From contig JAPDOI010000193.1 of NCBI GenBank assembly GCA_029168955.1, forward strand, positions 806,001-870,000: a stretch of DNA of 64,000 bases, read 5' to 3'. The notes under the pieces are model-generated. The model saw nothing but the letters and a program-made list of their open reading frames with translations. It was not told the origin of the DNA and searched no databases. Source of the stretch: Aplectana chamaeleonis. Its lineage: Eukaryota > Nematoda > Chromadorea > Rhabditida > Cosmocercidae. Below are positions 1 to 10,915 of the stretch, piece by piece. How positions within the stretch are numbered: position 1 is the first letter of the stretch; each line of letters starts with the position of its first letter. Made by a program: the position numbers and the translations under genes.

Positions 1-18
1 CATCTAAAGAGTCCATTC

Positions 19-657
19 CTAAACTTGCGACTCCTGCAAGATTTCATGTTTATAACTGAAGCAGGAGCAGAGAAGGCGATGCTGGTTTAAATTACAGAAT
101 CGGAAGTGAACCAGTGCTGCACATTCATTTCTGCCCGGCCTCCCCCCCCCTCTAATGGAATATCTTAGCAAGGAAGTGTCAGCTGTGGAATGTGGGCGCA
201 GGTGTTTGAAATTTCGGCGAGCGAATTGGGAGCAGACGGAGGAGGAACGATCGGCTCGACGACGAGACGATTGCGTCACATGAGCGCGAGATTCGGGGGC
301 GAGAGGACGACCGTGTCGAACGGACGCTCGTTGACGGCGGGTCGCTGGCCTATCCGACGGGTTTTTCTGCGGTCGGCCCCTACCGCCGAGTCCAATCCCA
401 TCTGCGTCCATCACGAATTCCATCGGGGTATGTCTGTCTGACGCCCGATCACTGTCCAACCATCCGACGTTAGGGGGTCTGGATAAAGGCAGGAAGCATG
501 GTAGGATTCCTCCTGATGAGTCGAGAGCAGAGAATGGAGGAGTAAGAAGTTCAGAAATCACACTCAGTTCCGTGACCATCTTCATGACTTTAAATTCTCG
601 AATGTTTGGCTTTCGTAGAGAAATAATGGTTGCTGGTACAGGGAATTCTATGGACAC
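19..657 (-). CDS. Unrecognised 212-codon open frame, possible exon
   Basis: This is among the longest non-repetitive open frames in the window. The N-terminal third is hydrophobic and Ser/Pro-rich (LTPPFSALDSSGG, ILPCFLP). The middle is strongly basic (RPQKNPSDRPATRRQR) with several Arg/Ser clusters. No domain is recognised. The region is CpG-rich compared with its flanks and is not palindromic, unlike most long frames here. An initiator could be the internal MKMV near base 585 rather than the upstream start. Splice sites were not resolved, so it may be a first exon or a chance frame. Identity is unknown. Confidence 0.25.
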   Translation of the reverse strand: MSIEFPVPATIISLRKPNIREFKVMKMVTELSVISELLTPPFSALDSSGGILPCFLPLSRPPNVGWLDSDRASDRHTPMEFVMDADGIGLGGRGRPQKNPSDRPATRRQRASVRHGRPLAPESRAHVTQSSRRRADRSSSVCSQFARRNFKHLRPHSTADTSLLRYSIRGGGRPGRNECAALVHFRFCNLNQHRLLCSCFSYKHEILQESQV

Positions 658-659
658 AA

Positions 660-1730
660 TTTCTGTTTTGTATAAAACCTTCCGAGATATCGATCTCTGA
701 TCGGATCATCCCATTCTGCAAATTCCGCTCACAAATTATAAAAGCATTCTCGATGCTACTGGTGTTTGAATCTGGATATACAGTTAATATACATATAACC
801 TCGTCGAATATAAATATCGCAAATGGTGATCGGCGGATCAGAATAGGAATTTCGCACAATTTGAGCCCGAGGAGCTATCACCCATCCTTTTGACAAGAAA
901 TTTGACCCCGGCCTGGTTCCTCCGCGAGCCTCAATGTGCATCTGTACTTCCTCGCCTCTCAGAAGTTTGGGAGGTTCAACGCCAGCTGTCGCACACGTAT
1001 TGATTGATCTCCATGCCCCATATTCGAGCAATATCTAAACTGCATCAATTTTGACTTCCGTTCAATTTTTCTCTGTGTAGATCCTGCCTCGAATGTTTCA
1101 TTTCGACATCGAGTCGTTTTCTGAGGTTCACATGTAAAAAAATGATCCTTTTAACTGCGGCTTCTTGAATCCAAATGTGGTTTGTTTGGAAGTTCATATG
1201 AATCCTAACCCTTCAAACGTCTCACCTTCCCCATATATGCCTAGATTTCTCAAAGTTTTCCCAAATTGAATTGGAATTCTCACCACTTTCGTGTCTGGCG
1301 ATGCTTGAATTCGTCTAGGCTTCAAGTGGATAGGGGTTTATATCAGGTTTATCGCAAGTCGTCACGATTTGATCCAATTTTTGTCTTCTAGTTGTTGTCT
1401 CATTGTTTTCCATTGTTCTTTTACTAGTAGCTGAATGTCCTATCTAAATTAAATCAATATTCATTCATAAACCACCTCATCGACCACATAGTTTGAGAGT
1501 ATTCAAAGGCCCCCGAACATTGTTCCAGAGGTATCAAAGGTGCTAATTCCCAGAACGGGTCTTAAGAGTACATATGTATGTAGATGGAGAGTCTGAGAAT
1601 CTTGGAATTTGTTAGAGTTAGAAATTCGGGTAGATTTCTAGCAGACAGCTCCTTTTCAACCGTTCCTGGATAGAATGAAGCAGCGTTTTTGAGCACCTGG
1701 AGATAATGTTCTTTGACGAAAAGGACTCTT
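660..1730. other. Intergenic stretch, no gene seen
   Basis: AT-rich sequence with only short open frames on either strand. No tandem structure, long palindrome or convincing splice-site pair was found. Confidence 0.4.
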
Positions 1731-1734
1731 GAGC

Positions 1735-2035
1735 TGACCGCCACTGGGACGCGTGTTTGTCCAATCTATTGTCGCTGTCGGTCAATCCGCAGGTATCCGC
1801 GGTTAGCTGAGAAGCACCCGCGGTCGCTTTTGGAGCTCCCCCGATGACTCCGTTAGCTATTAGCTGACTGACTCGCCGCTGGAGCTTCCTCAATGACAGT
1901 GGCTGAATTGGTACCAAACGCGAGGGTTCGCAGACTGTCCGCGGAAACTTGTGGACGAATCATCGGCGGAAATAAATTGGACAAACGTTCGTTTTGCTTG
2001 TGGTCGGCTAATAGCCTGCGGTCAGGTACTCGATC
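1735..2035. repeat. Imperfect palindromic repeat
   Basis: The two ends carry inverted, diverged matches around a shared GTTTGTCCAAT core, with GTCCGCGGA-type words inside. The same CGGACA/GTCCGCG vocabulary returns as a short hairpin near 15130-15180. Two overlapping minus-strand frames of 99 and 61 codons lie within it and are judged to be shadows of the repeat. Terminal inverted repeats and target duplication could not be fixed. Confidence 0.3.
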
Positions 2036-2413
2036 CATTTGAACTCTCGGGATATATTTAAAAGTCTTCCTGAATCTCCAGAAAAATATTTTTCCTATAT
2101 TACCGATGTGTCATTTTATCACCTCCGAGAAGACATTGAAGTCTCATTTCGTTGCTATTTTCATCTGTGAAACAATTTTTCCCGGATCTCACTGTATTTT
2201 CTAGTTTTTTTATTGGGTCATTGTTTTCTGCTTATTAAATCTGGATCCTTTTCCTAGTATCGAACTTTGTTATATCAGTGTTCGCTTTTTGATATGCGAG
2301 ACTAACTTTTTTTAACTTGAAAGCGCTATTTCTTTTTAGACGAACCTATTCAGCAGATCAAATCACAGAACAGCAATTTCCGTGACAATTCTTTTTTTTT
2401 TTCATTATTTCAG

Positions 2414-2550
2414 GTAAATTGTCTGGGAGAATAATTGCGTCTCAAGCCGACAAAAAACTGTCTGGCTCCAAGAGTGCGCCGTCGGTCAATATCTTGCTGA
2501 GTGAATCGTTTCTCGTAATCGGCCTTGAGTGGAGGTTTTTCTGTCGCTGA
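2414..2550 (+). CDS. Possible terminal exon, unknown product
   Basis: A T-rich tract ending in TTTCAG (2408-2413) precedes 45 open codons ending in TGA at 2548-2550. The frame begins in phase 1 and reads KLSGRIIASQADKKLSGSK in its first part. The acceptor fits the nematode consensus well. The same position also reads as a donor (CAG then GTAAAT) for an upstream exon starting after CTTTTTAG at about 2340, so the call is ambiguous. No family is recognised. Confidence 0.2.
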
Positions 2551-3057
2551 AATGCTCGTGAACCAAAGATCACAGCTTGTTATCGCATCATCTGACTAGG
2601 CTCGACGGACGGCCAGCGATTTCAGACAGCGTCACTCACAGAAGAGCTGAATTTGCAAGTGATTCCCCTTTTTCAACCACTTATAATTCCATGGTTCAGT
2701 AATGAGGTTTCCAAGGAACGGAATCGGGAACTGCATAGACGGCCACAAGCATTTCTAGGAACGTCTGAGCCATCACAAAACCGGAGTCAACAATTTAGTC
2801 GACCAATGTGAGAGAGAGAGAGTGTGTTTATACCAGACAGTAGCACGGAAATCGGACATAGCTGTTTTTGTCTGCCTTCACAATCTATTTTTCCCGATTT
2901 CTGAGCCAAGCAGAGATACTGACCGCTTCGCTGCACACAATGATTTTCACAGACTTCGAAAAACACTGTACAGTCGAAGTGGAGGTGTTCATCAGATCGT
3001 TGTTGTTTGCAGAGGACATAGAAGCTGTGTTCAACCTCAGACTACTCCGCCATATTC

Positions 3058-3200
3058 TCTGTAAAACAACGTAATTCTCATCTTTTATGGCGCGAGCGCA
3101 GCTGCTCCCTCCGTCCGTCATGCGCTCTCTTTCTGTCCCTAACCTCCGCTACGCAACAGCGCGCGTAGGTACCATGAGAATTTTCGCGGTTTTACAGCCA
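3058..3200. mobile_element. Short MITE, CTGTAAAAC ends
   Basis: Ends match as inverted repeats: CTGTAAAAC followed by AATTCTCAT on the left, and ATGAGAATTTTCGCGGTTTTACAG on the right in reverse orientation. The interior is rich in GCGCGAGCG-type words. A diverged copy lies at 61543-61700 and a partial one near 63650-63720. No transposase frame is present. Confidence 0.55.
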
Positions 3201-4126
3201 GTACACAGTAACGATAAAAAATGCCGCGTCGACTGTGTATGGTAATGCATACAATTATCGATTTCTAGTGCTCACATTTGTACAGGTATGCCTTATTCTT
3301 TACTTAAGGCCTGAAGGTAGCCAGAGATATGAATGGTGTGAAGATGGTGACGCAGTATGGCATTAAATCGTGGCATATGGTGAAACAGCCTTTAGGCAAC
3401 GACCGTAATTTTCATTCAAAACTGGGTCTGTATTAAGTGAGATTTTGGGTTTTTCTGCCTAATAATTGCGTTATCCACAGTGTGTAGTTGTCGGGAGACC
3501 TACATGGAGATTAATGGATTGGAGCCGAACTGGATGGGAGGTGAACCCCCGTGACCGTCCCCCGACTCCTATCCTGACACCCCATAACCTTACCCATCCA
3601 CTTTATTCGAAGAATTGACTACCAAAGTATTAATTCTTCAGTTCTCTCACCAGCACATATATAATCCAGGCCAAAAACTTTTCTCAACCCGCTGCTACTA
3701 CACGTGCTATTCTATTCACAGCATTCCACCATCCCTTTATTTTCAGCAAAACACCTTATATGAGGTAGTCAGAGATCTAGTGGCATTGAATCTCATAGAT
3801 GAATGTGTTCCGTTCTCCGCTCAGAATGACGTGCATTTGTTAGATACTCAGGTGTGTGCTTGAAGGCATCGTACGCACATAAAAAATACTCTACTTTTTT
3901 ACTTTTTCATATTATTGAGCGAGTGCATTTCTCCAGTAAGTGAAAATGGGTGAAGAAACTGAATGCCAAATGAGAAGTCAAGATTTTCTCCGTTGATACC
4001 CGTTTGCAATACAGCTGCTGACAGGGAAAAAGCGGGCGAATTGGAAATGTTGGCTACAAAAGCGTCTTTTGTTTATGAATTGCTTTAAAGTGCTCCAGCC
4101 TAAATTTTAAAAAAACATCCTCTTCA

Positions 4127-4296
4127 GGGGTGCGTTCCAAGAATATTTCCACGATGCCGTGGGAGGGCAAACAGCCTTTCCATGGCCAAACTTGTTTCCC
4201 AGGGCCACGATTTGTAACTGATAGTTGCTTCCACGTCGTCGTGGCTACGTTTCCATGGAAGCGTTTTGCCATGGGAATGTTCTTGGAACGCACCCC
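4127..4296. mobile_element. Nested MITE, GGGGTGCGTTCCAAGAA ends
   Basis: Near-perfect terminal inverted repeats GGGGTGCGTTCCAAGAA and TTCTTGGAACGCACCCC, with the match continuing through further inverted blocks (TTTCCATGG). It lies in the arm of the larger foldback. A related single end (GGGAACGCACCCC) occurs near 41908-41932, so the family is dispersed. About 170 bp, no frame of interest. Confidence 0.7.
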
Positions 4297-4357
4297 AGTT
4301 CTACCTATTGGTTCTAATCATATGAGGAAAGTCCAGGAAACTGAAGAGGAAGCCTTC

Positions 4358-4455
4358 TTTTATGGGCAAAGTTGCTTCATCATGCGACAATGTGTAAGTT
4401 CGCGCGCGGTGATTAGCGAACTTACACGTTATCGCATGATGAAACAATTTTGGCC
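4358..4455. repeat. Strong hairpin
   Basis: Arms of about 40 nt built around GTGTAAGTTCGC and its reverse complement, with TTCATCATGCGA outside, and a loop of about 12 nt. It forms the centre of the foldback element at 4023-4625. Confidence 0.65.
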
Positions 4456-4629
4456 CAAAAAAGTGGTTTCGTCGTGAAGTTTACCGGATTTTCTCGATAT
4501 GATCGTAACCAATAGCTGGCGAAAATTGTGATTTTTTGAAATTTTAGATTGGAGCACTTCAAAGCAAGTTATAGGCAGAAGTAGCCTTTGTTGCCAACTT
4601 TGCCAATTGCGCCCCTTTTTTCCCTACGC

Positions 4630-4822
4630 TAGCAGATGTATTGCACTGTCGTTCTCGACGCCAAATTCCGGTCTGCAATAGGATGATAAACATGCTTGGA
4701 CCACTTGGTCCCAGCACGATTCACCTTTCTCTCAGCACGAATATCATTGTTTCGCGTGATGCAACAGCTGTAGTCCGCAATTGCGAACTGGAATTTGGCT
4801 TCGAGAACGACAGTGCGTTCAA
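4630..4822. mobile_element. MITE, GCACTGTCGTTCTCGA ends
   Basis: Terminal inverted repeats GCACTGTCGTTCTCGA then GCCAAATTCC match each other with a few mismatches. The inner GCCAAATTCCGGT word is shared with the element at 21165-21445, suggesting related families. No protein is encoded. Confidence 0.6.
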
Positions 4823-5414
4823 ACTTTTCAATTCCTCCAATGTGGAGCAGAGGGAAGGAGCTCAATGCGAAATGGCGCAACCACAGTTGCGGTCTAGCTT
4901 GCAGCATGAATAATGCGAAACTAAGCAAGAACCCTTCTTTGTGTTATCCGTGCCTACGTGACTTTTCCAGTTCACGGACCAACTAGAATTAGAGAATGGC
5001 TCGACGCTTCTCGTTTTTTTGAGCGTCCACAACTATGTAGCAAGAGTGGACAACATCCATTAGGATAAGTGAGCTTAAAGATAAAATTTTGATTGTTGCC
5101 AGGAGCGGCAATTGTAGCTAGCATCAGGCAGACCTACTCAATATTTCTTCTTCTGCCCCACCCACCGTAGCCTGTGTTGTTAGCTGCGGATGCTGCAGTA
5201 TAATCAGTATCGTAGCGCAATATTTCTAGTGAACCGAAGTAACTCCGCCGGGTTGGTTTCATCGTAGCTAAGGCATTATTAGCTCTTAGACTCCAACAAT
5301 TTCTGCAGCACTTGAATGCGAAAGTTTTGAACTCTGGAGAAATTCTGGCAATCAAAAGTTTACTTTCTATTCCGGAAAGACATTTACGCTGATTCGTCGC
5401 GGGCATGTGCGCGC

Positions 5415-5860
5415 TAGAGTATGTCAACCAATATTCGGAAAACGAATATTCGGCCGAATAAACGAATAATCGAATATTCGAATTATTCGATTATTCGGAA
5501 AAGGCAATCTCTCTAATAATTCGTTTATTCGAATAGTCGGATGAGTCAATTTTTTGAATAATTCGTTTATTCGAATATTCGGAGAAGTCAATTTTTCGAA
5601 TAATTCGTTTATTCGATTATTCGAAAAGTCAAATATTCGAATAATTCGCTCATTCGAATATTCGGAGAACTCAATTCTTCGAATAATTCGTTTATTCGAA
5701 TGTTCGCAGAAGTCGATTTTTCGAATAATTCGTTTATTCGAATATTCGAAGAGTTCAATTTTTCGAATAATTGGTTTATTCGAATATTCGAAAGAGTCAA
5801 TTTGTCGAATTATTCGTTTATTCGAATATTCGAAATTTTTTATTCGTTTGATATACTCTA
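5415..5860. mobile_element. hAT-type MITE with internal 42-bp array
   Basis: Ends TAGAGTATGTCAA and TTGATATACTCTA are terminal inverted repeats. Flanks 5407-5414 (GTGCGCGC) and 5861-5868 (GTGCGCAC) agree at 7 of 8 positions, the size expected for hAT elements. The interior is an array of about nine units of roughly 42 bp built from ATTCGAATAATTCGTTTATTCG. A second copy lies at 46280-46563 with a perfect 8-bp duplication. The 156- and 131-codon frames here (repeats of SNKRIIR on one strand, IRLFEYS on the other) are products of the array. Non-autonomous. Confidence 0.8.
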
Positions 5861-6741
5861 GTGCGCACGTATGCTGCTTCTCCTTCTCCCCCACACTCTC
5901 TCGCTGTCTCTCCTCTCGCTCCGCTCACACATGCGAAGAAACAAAGTAAATTTAGCTCCATCATAGAGCGTAGGGATAGATGACTGGAATCCCCAGTTCC
6001 GCTCTCCAAAACCGCAGGGAGTGCTGCAGGACGTGGAATATGGGATCGATGGAGGCAGAAGCAGCTTATCAATATTTTCAATTTTGTTCGCGTTCCAAAA
6101 GCCACATTTTCGTGCATTATTGGGCGTTTCGCCACCGGCCTCCGGAACCTGAGTTTTTTTTTCTCGTCGAAATGCGAATTTTCATGAATCTGTTCCACTC
6201 ATACCTGCTATCGAACGACCGTAGTTACGAGCGATCTTAACGCACGTCCAAAATAAACAGTTTGCTATTTTTATGACTAATCAAATGTGTAAACTACTAT
6301 TGAGCCCTATCGCCCAATGCTTAGTATCATCGTGATAAGTCGTTTCAATCGTGGCAGACTCGCATTTAGCAAGAGAAGCTTATACAGAGCAACATAACGT
6401 TTAGGCGTTGAAGGCATGGATCGCAAATTATGCAGAAGGGGTGGCAATTTTTGATTCTCTGCAATTTTGTTGACAAGGAAGGGAGTTTGAGGTTGCCTGA
6501 TCCCGGAAGTCGCTGTCTACGTCGCAGCGCCGAAAATTACTATACGATCGTCCGACTTGCTTAAGGCTATACGAATGAAAAGGCATGGCCGTGTAAAGCC
6601 ATCATTAGTTCCACTTCTTTTCCCAGTTCTCTGATGAGTATATACCAATGACAGGACTTCATCTCACCAAAGGTCGTCATTCGATTATATCAGACACAAG
6701 GACGGGAAGGCTTATCCAGTCATGTTATAGAATGAATTCAT

Positions 6742-9583
6742 ATGAAGGTACAAGTCATATTTCCATTTCAGCAACGTATGGTTGATAAGTGCATGGCTGA
6801 AGACAACGAAGAACTGGAACCTTCGTGCAGTGATGACACCTGCTGTGTCTGTTTGTCTCGAGTCGCTACAGTTCATGCCTATCCATGTGGACACAAAATC
6901 AGCTGCAGACTATGCGCCACAATGATGCTCAAGGTGAGAACCGATCCCGTTTCGCTATCGTTTTGTGGTTTATTCTCGTGCAAATTCCCTTTATTTACCC
7001 TTTTTTATAATATATTTGCCTCGCTGTCTGCGAGTGTTTTCAGTCCATGCATTGGTAGGAATTGAAAAACAGTCTGACACACTATACGTTTCGTAGAACG
7101 CATATTTGAAGTGCTTCCCGCTAAGCAAATTCTGTGCATATGGTAACTCTCTCTTGAGATATCTTCTTTCAGGCAAATCACATGAATAGTACCGCTTTCA
7201 AATTTAGTCTAATGAAAGGAAGCAACATTCACAACTGTTCTCCTTTTCGAATCCCACTGCACAATTTCGTACGTAGCGACATTTATCGTCAACACTAACT
7301 TTAATCCTGACATGTATCGGCGAAATCGGACTAGAGGCTTGAAATTTTTATCCATAAAGTACCTGCGGCAAAGTACTTAAAGGCATCGTTCGCGCTGAAA
7401 ATCAATTTCCATTTTTCAGGCTCAATTTTATAACTGAGCCCGGTAGACCACACTGGTAAACTTTGGCGCGTCAAAAACGTTGGGCAATGACTCAGGCAAA
7501 CCATCGCTCCGAGCGGTACCGGAGAGCTACTCGAGCGGCGCTGCCTCTCCGCTCCGAGCGAAAATTAGCCATGTACTCGGGCCACAGCAGCCGCTCTTCA
7601 GGCCACAGCAGTATCGCTCGGAGCGATCTTCGGTCCCAACTGGCACTGCGGTCTCTGTTCGGGCGATTTTCAAAAACTTCCTAGTTGCTATTTTTCTATA
7701 TTTCCGCCTCTTCTGGAGAGGATTAAGCCTGTTAAGAGGATAAGGTACCTGTTACAGCCTGTGGGTCAGGAGGTTAATCCTGCCACAGGCCGCAACAAGG
7801 ATACCATCCCAGCATGGTCCGCAATGAGGAAGCCTTCCCACCGCGGGCCATGGGGATCCCCTCGGCCGCCAAAAATTGTCATCATGAGAGTGATTCGAGG
7901 TCACCTCAAGAGTGGCCTCGAAAGGTCAACTACCCGTCTACACGAGGCGAGCCGCCTTATACCCGCAGGATTGGTTGTTCTTTGAGTGATAACGTGTCTC
8001 GCACGTTATCACTCCAAAGAACAACCAATCCCGCGTCTCTATGTCTGGCGATGGCACCGCTGTGTGGCCCCGAGAGCGACCGGAGAGCGACCGAGGGGCG
8101 AACTGGCACCGGACAGGGACCGCGGTGCCAGTTGGCCCCTCGGCCGCTGTCCGGGCGATGACGTCATAATTGGGTGGAGCCGGTCCCGCTCGGAGCGATG
8201 GTTTGCCTGAGGAGGTTGGAAGGCGTCAAAGATGAAGATCCGCCACCAATTCTCACCAGTCATCTAGCACTTTTTCCTAGAATGTTGGCGCGATCGTAAG
8301 ACAACATGAAAAATAGTTACGGAACGAACTCCACATGCAGAAAAAACTCCGAAAATGACAGTGACGAGGCCTCCAAAAGCAGAAAAACCTCAAAAAGTAT
8401 TTTGGCGCGAAATTCAAATTCGTATTTACACTGTGTTCCTATTGACTTTTCTTTACAAATGAAGGTTTTTCATGGGCCCCTTATACATTTTCGTTCGCTG
8501 GAGGCGCCAAGCTACACAAAAATATGAAAAAATAATATACGGTTTTCTGCGCTTACGATGCCTTTAACCATGTGTTTTTCCAATGAACCTCAAGTCGTTT
8601 TATTCGGAAAGTAAGCCCGAATCAGTTCATTATCGACTGATCAGTCAATTAATGGACTTATTCATTCAGTCTCGCTCCTTATGGATTGTAACGTTTTCTG
8701 ACCGCAAGCAGGATGATTACCAGAAAAAAGTGATGAAGGAATTTCGCGTATGGAAGGAAGCCAAAACATTGGAGGGGAACCTAGAAACGGTTACAGACAT
8801 TACAGTTGAAAGGGATGGCGCAAAAATAAGTCTGTCGATGGGATTTCTCAAGCATCCATCTGGATTAGGTACCACAGCTATCTAACATATCGCTCGCCTC
8901 GTGTAGAGTTTCCTTGTACAATTTAGTCTAGTGAATGGCCAGGTTGCGGAGGTAGGTAGCCGCGCGCGATCGAAACCCCGATGGCCGGTGGTGTCGCGAA
9001 CGCCGAAAGGGCCGTGCCTCGTCAATTCATTTGATTAAACTCGACAAGGAGACCATACCGCACGGTGCGCTATCCGCCGCGTTCACTCCGAACAGCTGTT
9101 CCTTTGGAGATGCTCCAGCACAGTGGGGGTACTCGATAGGGACAGATGTCTTGCCATTTCAACGGCTTTGCTCCAGAGTATAATGAGGGTCTTGTTCAAA
9201 ATGGCAGATTATATGACCAGGTTAAGAAAGATGCATTGACTTCAAATTAAACACATTGTTTTCAGGCGTCGGCGAAAGCGCAGGAGAAACAATTCCGATG
9301 TATTATGTGTCGATCGAATGTGTATAGGTTGCGATATGTTCGTCAGGAGCCCATAGTCATTTTGTGTAAGGTGTGAGATTTGAGTCGAACTCTCCTTCTT
9401 TTGTTTCATGAATTTTCTTTTTCTACTGAATTATTCCCTTTCCTTTTTGCCTCTAATCAATAGTTTCAGCCTGAACCCCCGTTCTCATTGCATTATGCAC
9501 ATCGAAGTGAATTTGGCAGCTCGTGTAGATCAACAGTTTCGTCATCTGGAATGTCAAGTACCAGTTCATCACTTCCTGCTTGA
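6742..9583 (+). CDS. RING-finger (C3HC4) protein gene, 3 visible exons
   Basis: Exon 6772-6933 follows CCATTTCAG and may instead start at ATG 6742. Its acidic lead (AEDNEELEPS) is followed by CCVCLSRVATVHAYPCGHKI then SCRLC, supplying six of eight zinc ligands. Donor GTGAGA lies at 6934. Exon 9266-9370, after TTTTCAG, begins in phase 0 and gives the last two ligands, CIMC. Donor GTGTGA, then acceptor TTTCAG, lead to exon 9470-9583, a Ser-rich tail (STVSSSGMSSTSSSLPA) ending in TGA. All junctions are phase 0. RING-HC domains bind two zinc ions and usually recruit E2 enzymes as ubiquitin ligases; this role is inferred. The spacing resembles C-terminal RINGs of the Neuralized/IAP type. Upstream exons were not found. 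Confidence 0.72.
7174..7268 (+). CDS. Weak candidate exon in RING intron
   Basis: TTCTTTCAG precedes about 31 open codons that end at a GTACGT donor-like site. It would change the frame by two bases, so it cannot be a simple cassette between the two RING exons. Most likely intronic noise. Confidence 0.12.
7491..8211. mobile_element. Nested MITE, CTCAGGCAAACC ends
   Basis: Terminal inverted repeats begin CTCAGGCAAACCATCGCTCC and match almost perfectly at the right end. Flanking GA on both sides suggests a 2-bp duplication. The homologous element at 34714-35092 lacks this block entirely, which confirms insertion. GC-rich interior with several open frames judged to be shadows; a tight hairpin lies at 7969-8030. 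The first bases (CTCAG) are shared with the 569-bp family at 42280, 55613 and elsewhere. Confidence 0.75.
7969..8030. repeat. Near-perfect 62-nt hairpin
   Basis: Arms of about 28 nt (GATTGGTTGTTCTTT, then GAGTGATAACGTG) pair with their reverse complement around a 5-nt TCTCG loop with one bulged base. It lies inside the nested CTCAGG element. Confidence 0.75.
8670..8868 (+). CDS. Possible exon, unknown product
   Basis: Sixty-six open codons between an ATTCATTCAG acceptor and a GTACCA donor-like site read as a charged, protein-like segment (KQDDYQKKVMKEFRVWKEAK near its start, GFLKHPSGLG at its end). It begins in phase 0 and ends in phase 1, so it cannot be spliced between the RING exons, which are both phase 0. 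It may belong to a separate gene or retrocopy inside that intron. Not recognised. Confidence 0.3.
8885..9265. other. Intron remainder, GC-rich block
   Basis: Rest of the RING intron. It contains a GC-rich segment near 8960-9070 (CGAAACCCCGATGGCCGG) without a long frame or a recognisable RNA fold. Confidence 0.3.
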
Positions 9584-9939
9584 TGATGAATACTTGTATT
9601 GTCCCGTGTATCAATCTAATAATTTATTTCCACTCATCAGTTTTGATGTGCGTCCAAAGATCCGATTACGAGCCTTCGACAGAAATGTGTCTTTACAGTA
9701 AATAGGTATTGAATGTATATTTTTGTTTGTTTTTTATGTGTTATCAGTGTTATCCGTGCTCGCCCGTCCAATTAGGTACTAATTTATGAAGGAAGGAGAT
9801 GCCTTTGAAATGTCTTTCTCAAAAGTGAGTTTCTCGCTTATTATTAATGTACATATATAAAAAAATTCGTTGAATTCTGTGCTCAACTATTCATACTTCT
9901 TGTTATGAAAAAAATCAGATGATGAAAGAAAAGAACACT

Positions 9940-10145
9940 GTCCAGTCTCAGATATTTGTTGGGAAGTTCCCGAGGACAATAGACCTGATTTGGTCGTTAT
10001 CACTCGGTCGAGGGGAGAGGAGCGAGACGTCCCCTTGGAAGGGGACGCTTCGGCCTTCTCCCCTCGAATTATACACAACGATAAGGCGTTCGAAACATTC
10101 AACTCAAGTGGAGAACAAGGGAAGTTCGCTTCTCGGTTGTTCCCA
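9940..10145. repeat. Short palindromic repeat
   Basis: Inverted arms around CGAGGGGAGA at 10010-10020 and TCTCCCCTCG at 10059-10068, with a CGTCCCCTT/AAGGGGACG core forming a compact hairpin. GGGAAGTTC words occur near both edges and recur at 16090-16280. Confidence 0.45.
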
Positions 10146-10199
10146 TGGCCTTCCCCCGAACATGATGAACGCGAAAACAAAGCCGCAGCGTATACGGTG

Positions 10200-10780
10200 A
10201 TGCAGACGGGCTAGTCGCGAGGTGGTCTCTCTCTCCACAAGTTGAGGGGGTAGATCTGCCACCCAAGCACTACGTAAGGCATCTCTATCTGGATTTGAGA
10301 GGAGCTATTAAGCTTCTCTATAACCCAATGTTGAGCAAGTCAATTTCCAAACCTTGCAGATCAATGACGTGATTGGCATGATTCAATTTGACTCGTTGAG
10401 CTGATCATGGAAAGTTCACTTGGTTTAGCTACTTTTTCGATTTTCAATAAAAAAATTGAAATTTGCCACTTTGAGCTTTCGGCATCCCCTCTTTCCACAA
10501 AAAAGCGTTATAGCAGTGCGAAAACAAATCAAATAGCTTTCTTTTTTGAATCGTAATCAAGGTATAACCTCGCCAGCTTTTTCTGATGCAGGTTGGGCTA
10601 CCCTTCATCAGTGTTTGTGGTTCTAGGGACCACGAAATCGAAGAAAAGCTAGATTTTAAGCTTCATTGAGCTGTAACTCACGAGTCCTTGAAACTAGGAG
10701 GCTCAAATTTTGAGGGCAGAAAGCTCTACCATGAGCACGTAAATGTAGCTACATGAATCAGAACTGATAAGAAAAAAAAG
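10200..10780. other. No gene seen
   Basis: AT-rich DNA with a short inverted pair around GTGGTTCTAGGGACCAC at 10617-10633. No convincing exon. Confidence 0.35.
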
Positions 10781-10799
10781 GGTCTGAAAAGTAGAAGAA

Positions 10800-10915
10800 A
10801 AGGCAGAAGTAGTAGACTGCGTGCCGACACACGCACATGCATACCCAAAAGTGATACTTCGTGAAAAGTGAGTAATTGCGCGCTGTGGCACGCAGTTGCG
10901 CGCCACAGAGCGAAT
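10800..10915 (-). repeat. Single inverted unit of the 15.5-kb minisatellite
   Basis: Contains, on the minus strand, the CTTTTGGGTATGCATGTGCG motif followed by ACTTTTCACGAA and GCGCGCAA words that repeat three times at 15535-15990. Confidence 0.55.

Larger units (their letters stand above)
4023..4625. mobile_element. Foldback MITE with AGGGAAAAA ends
   Basis: Left end AGGGAAAAAGCGGGCGAATT pairs with the right end read in reverse (AGGGAAAAAAGGGGCGCAATT, one mismatch cluster). Arms continue inward through a block containing GAAGTGCTCCA at 4085-4100 and 4540-4565. A second MITE (4127-4296) sits inside the left arm and a hairpin (4358-4455) lies in the centre. No coding capacity is seen. Target duplication is not clear. 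Confidence 0.65.
7377..8567. mobile_element. TTAA-flanked MITE in RING intron
   Basis: TTAA at 7377-7380 and 8564-8567 bracket inverted ends AGGCATCGTTCGCGC and GCGCTTACGATGCC. TTAA duplication is typical of piggyBac and Kolobok elements, and palindromic TTAA repeats are known from Caenorhabditis. A copy lacking the inner insertion lies at 34714-35092 and shows the empty state. The element carries a nested 721-bp MITE at 7491-8211. No transposase. Confidence 0.75.

Noticed and set aside
5818..6240. Overlapping frames of 126 (minus) and 86 (plus) codons
   Set aside because: They partly cover the hAT MITE end, share no motif and have no splice or start context.
8670..8868. Cassette exon of the RING gene
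   Set aside because: It starts in phase 0 and ends in phase 1, which would break the frame into the phase-0 RING exon at 9266.
8960..9070. rRNA-like fragment (CGAAACCCCGATGGCC, AATTCATTTGATTAAA)
   Set aside because: Words resemble small-subunit rRNA by eye, but no continuous match or conserved rRNA block could be placed.
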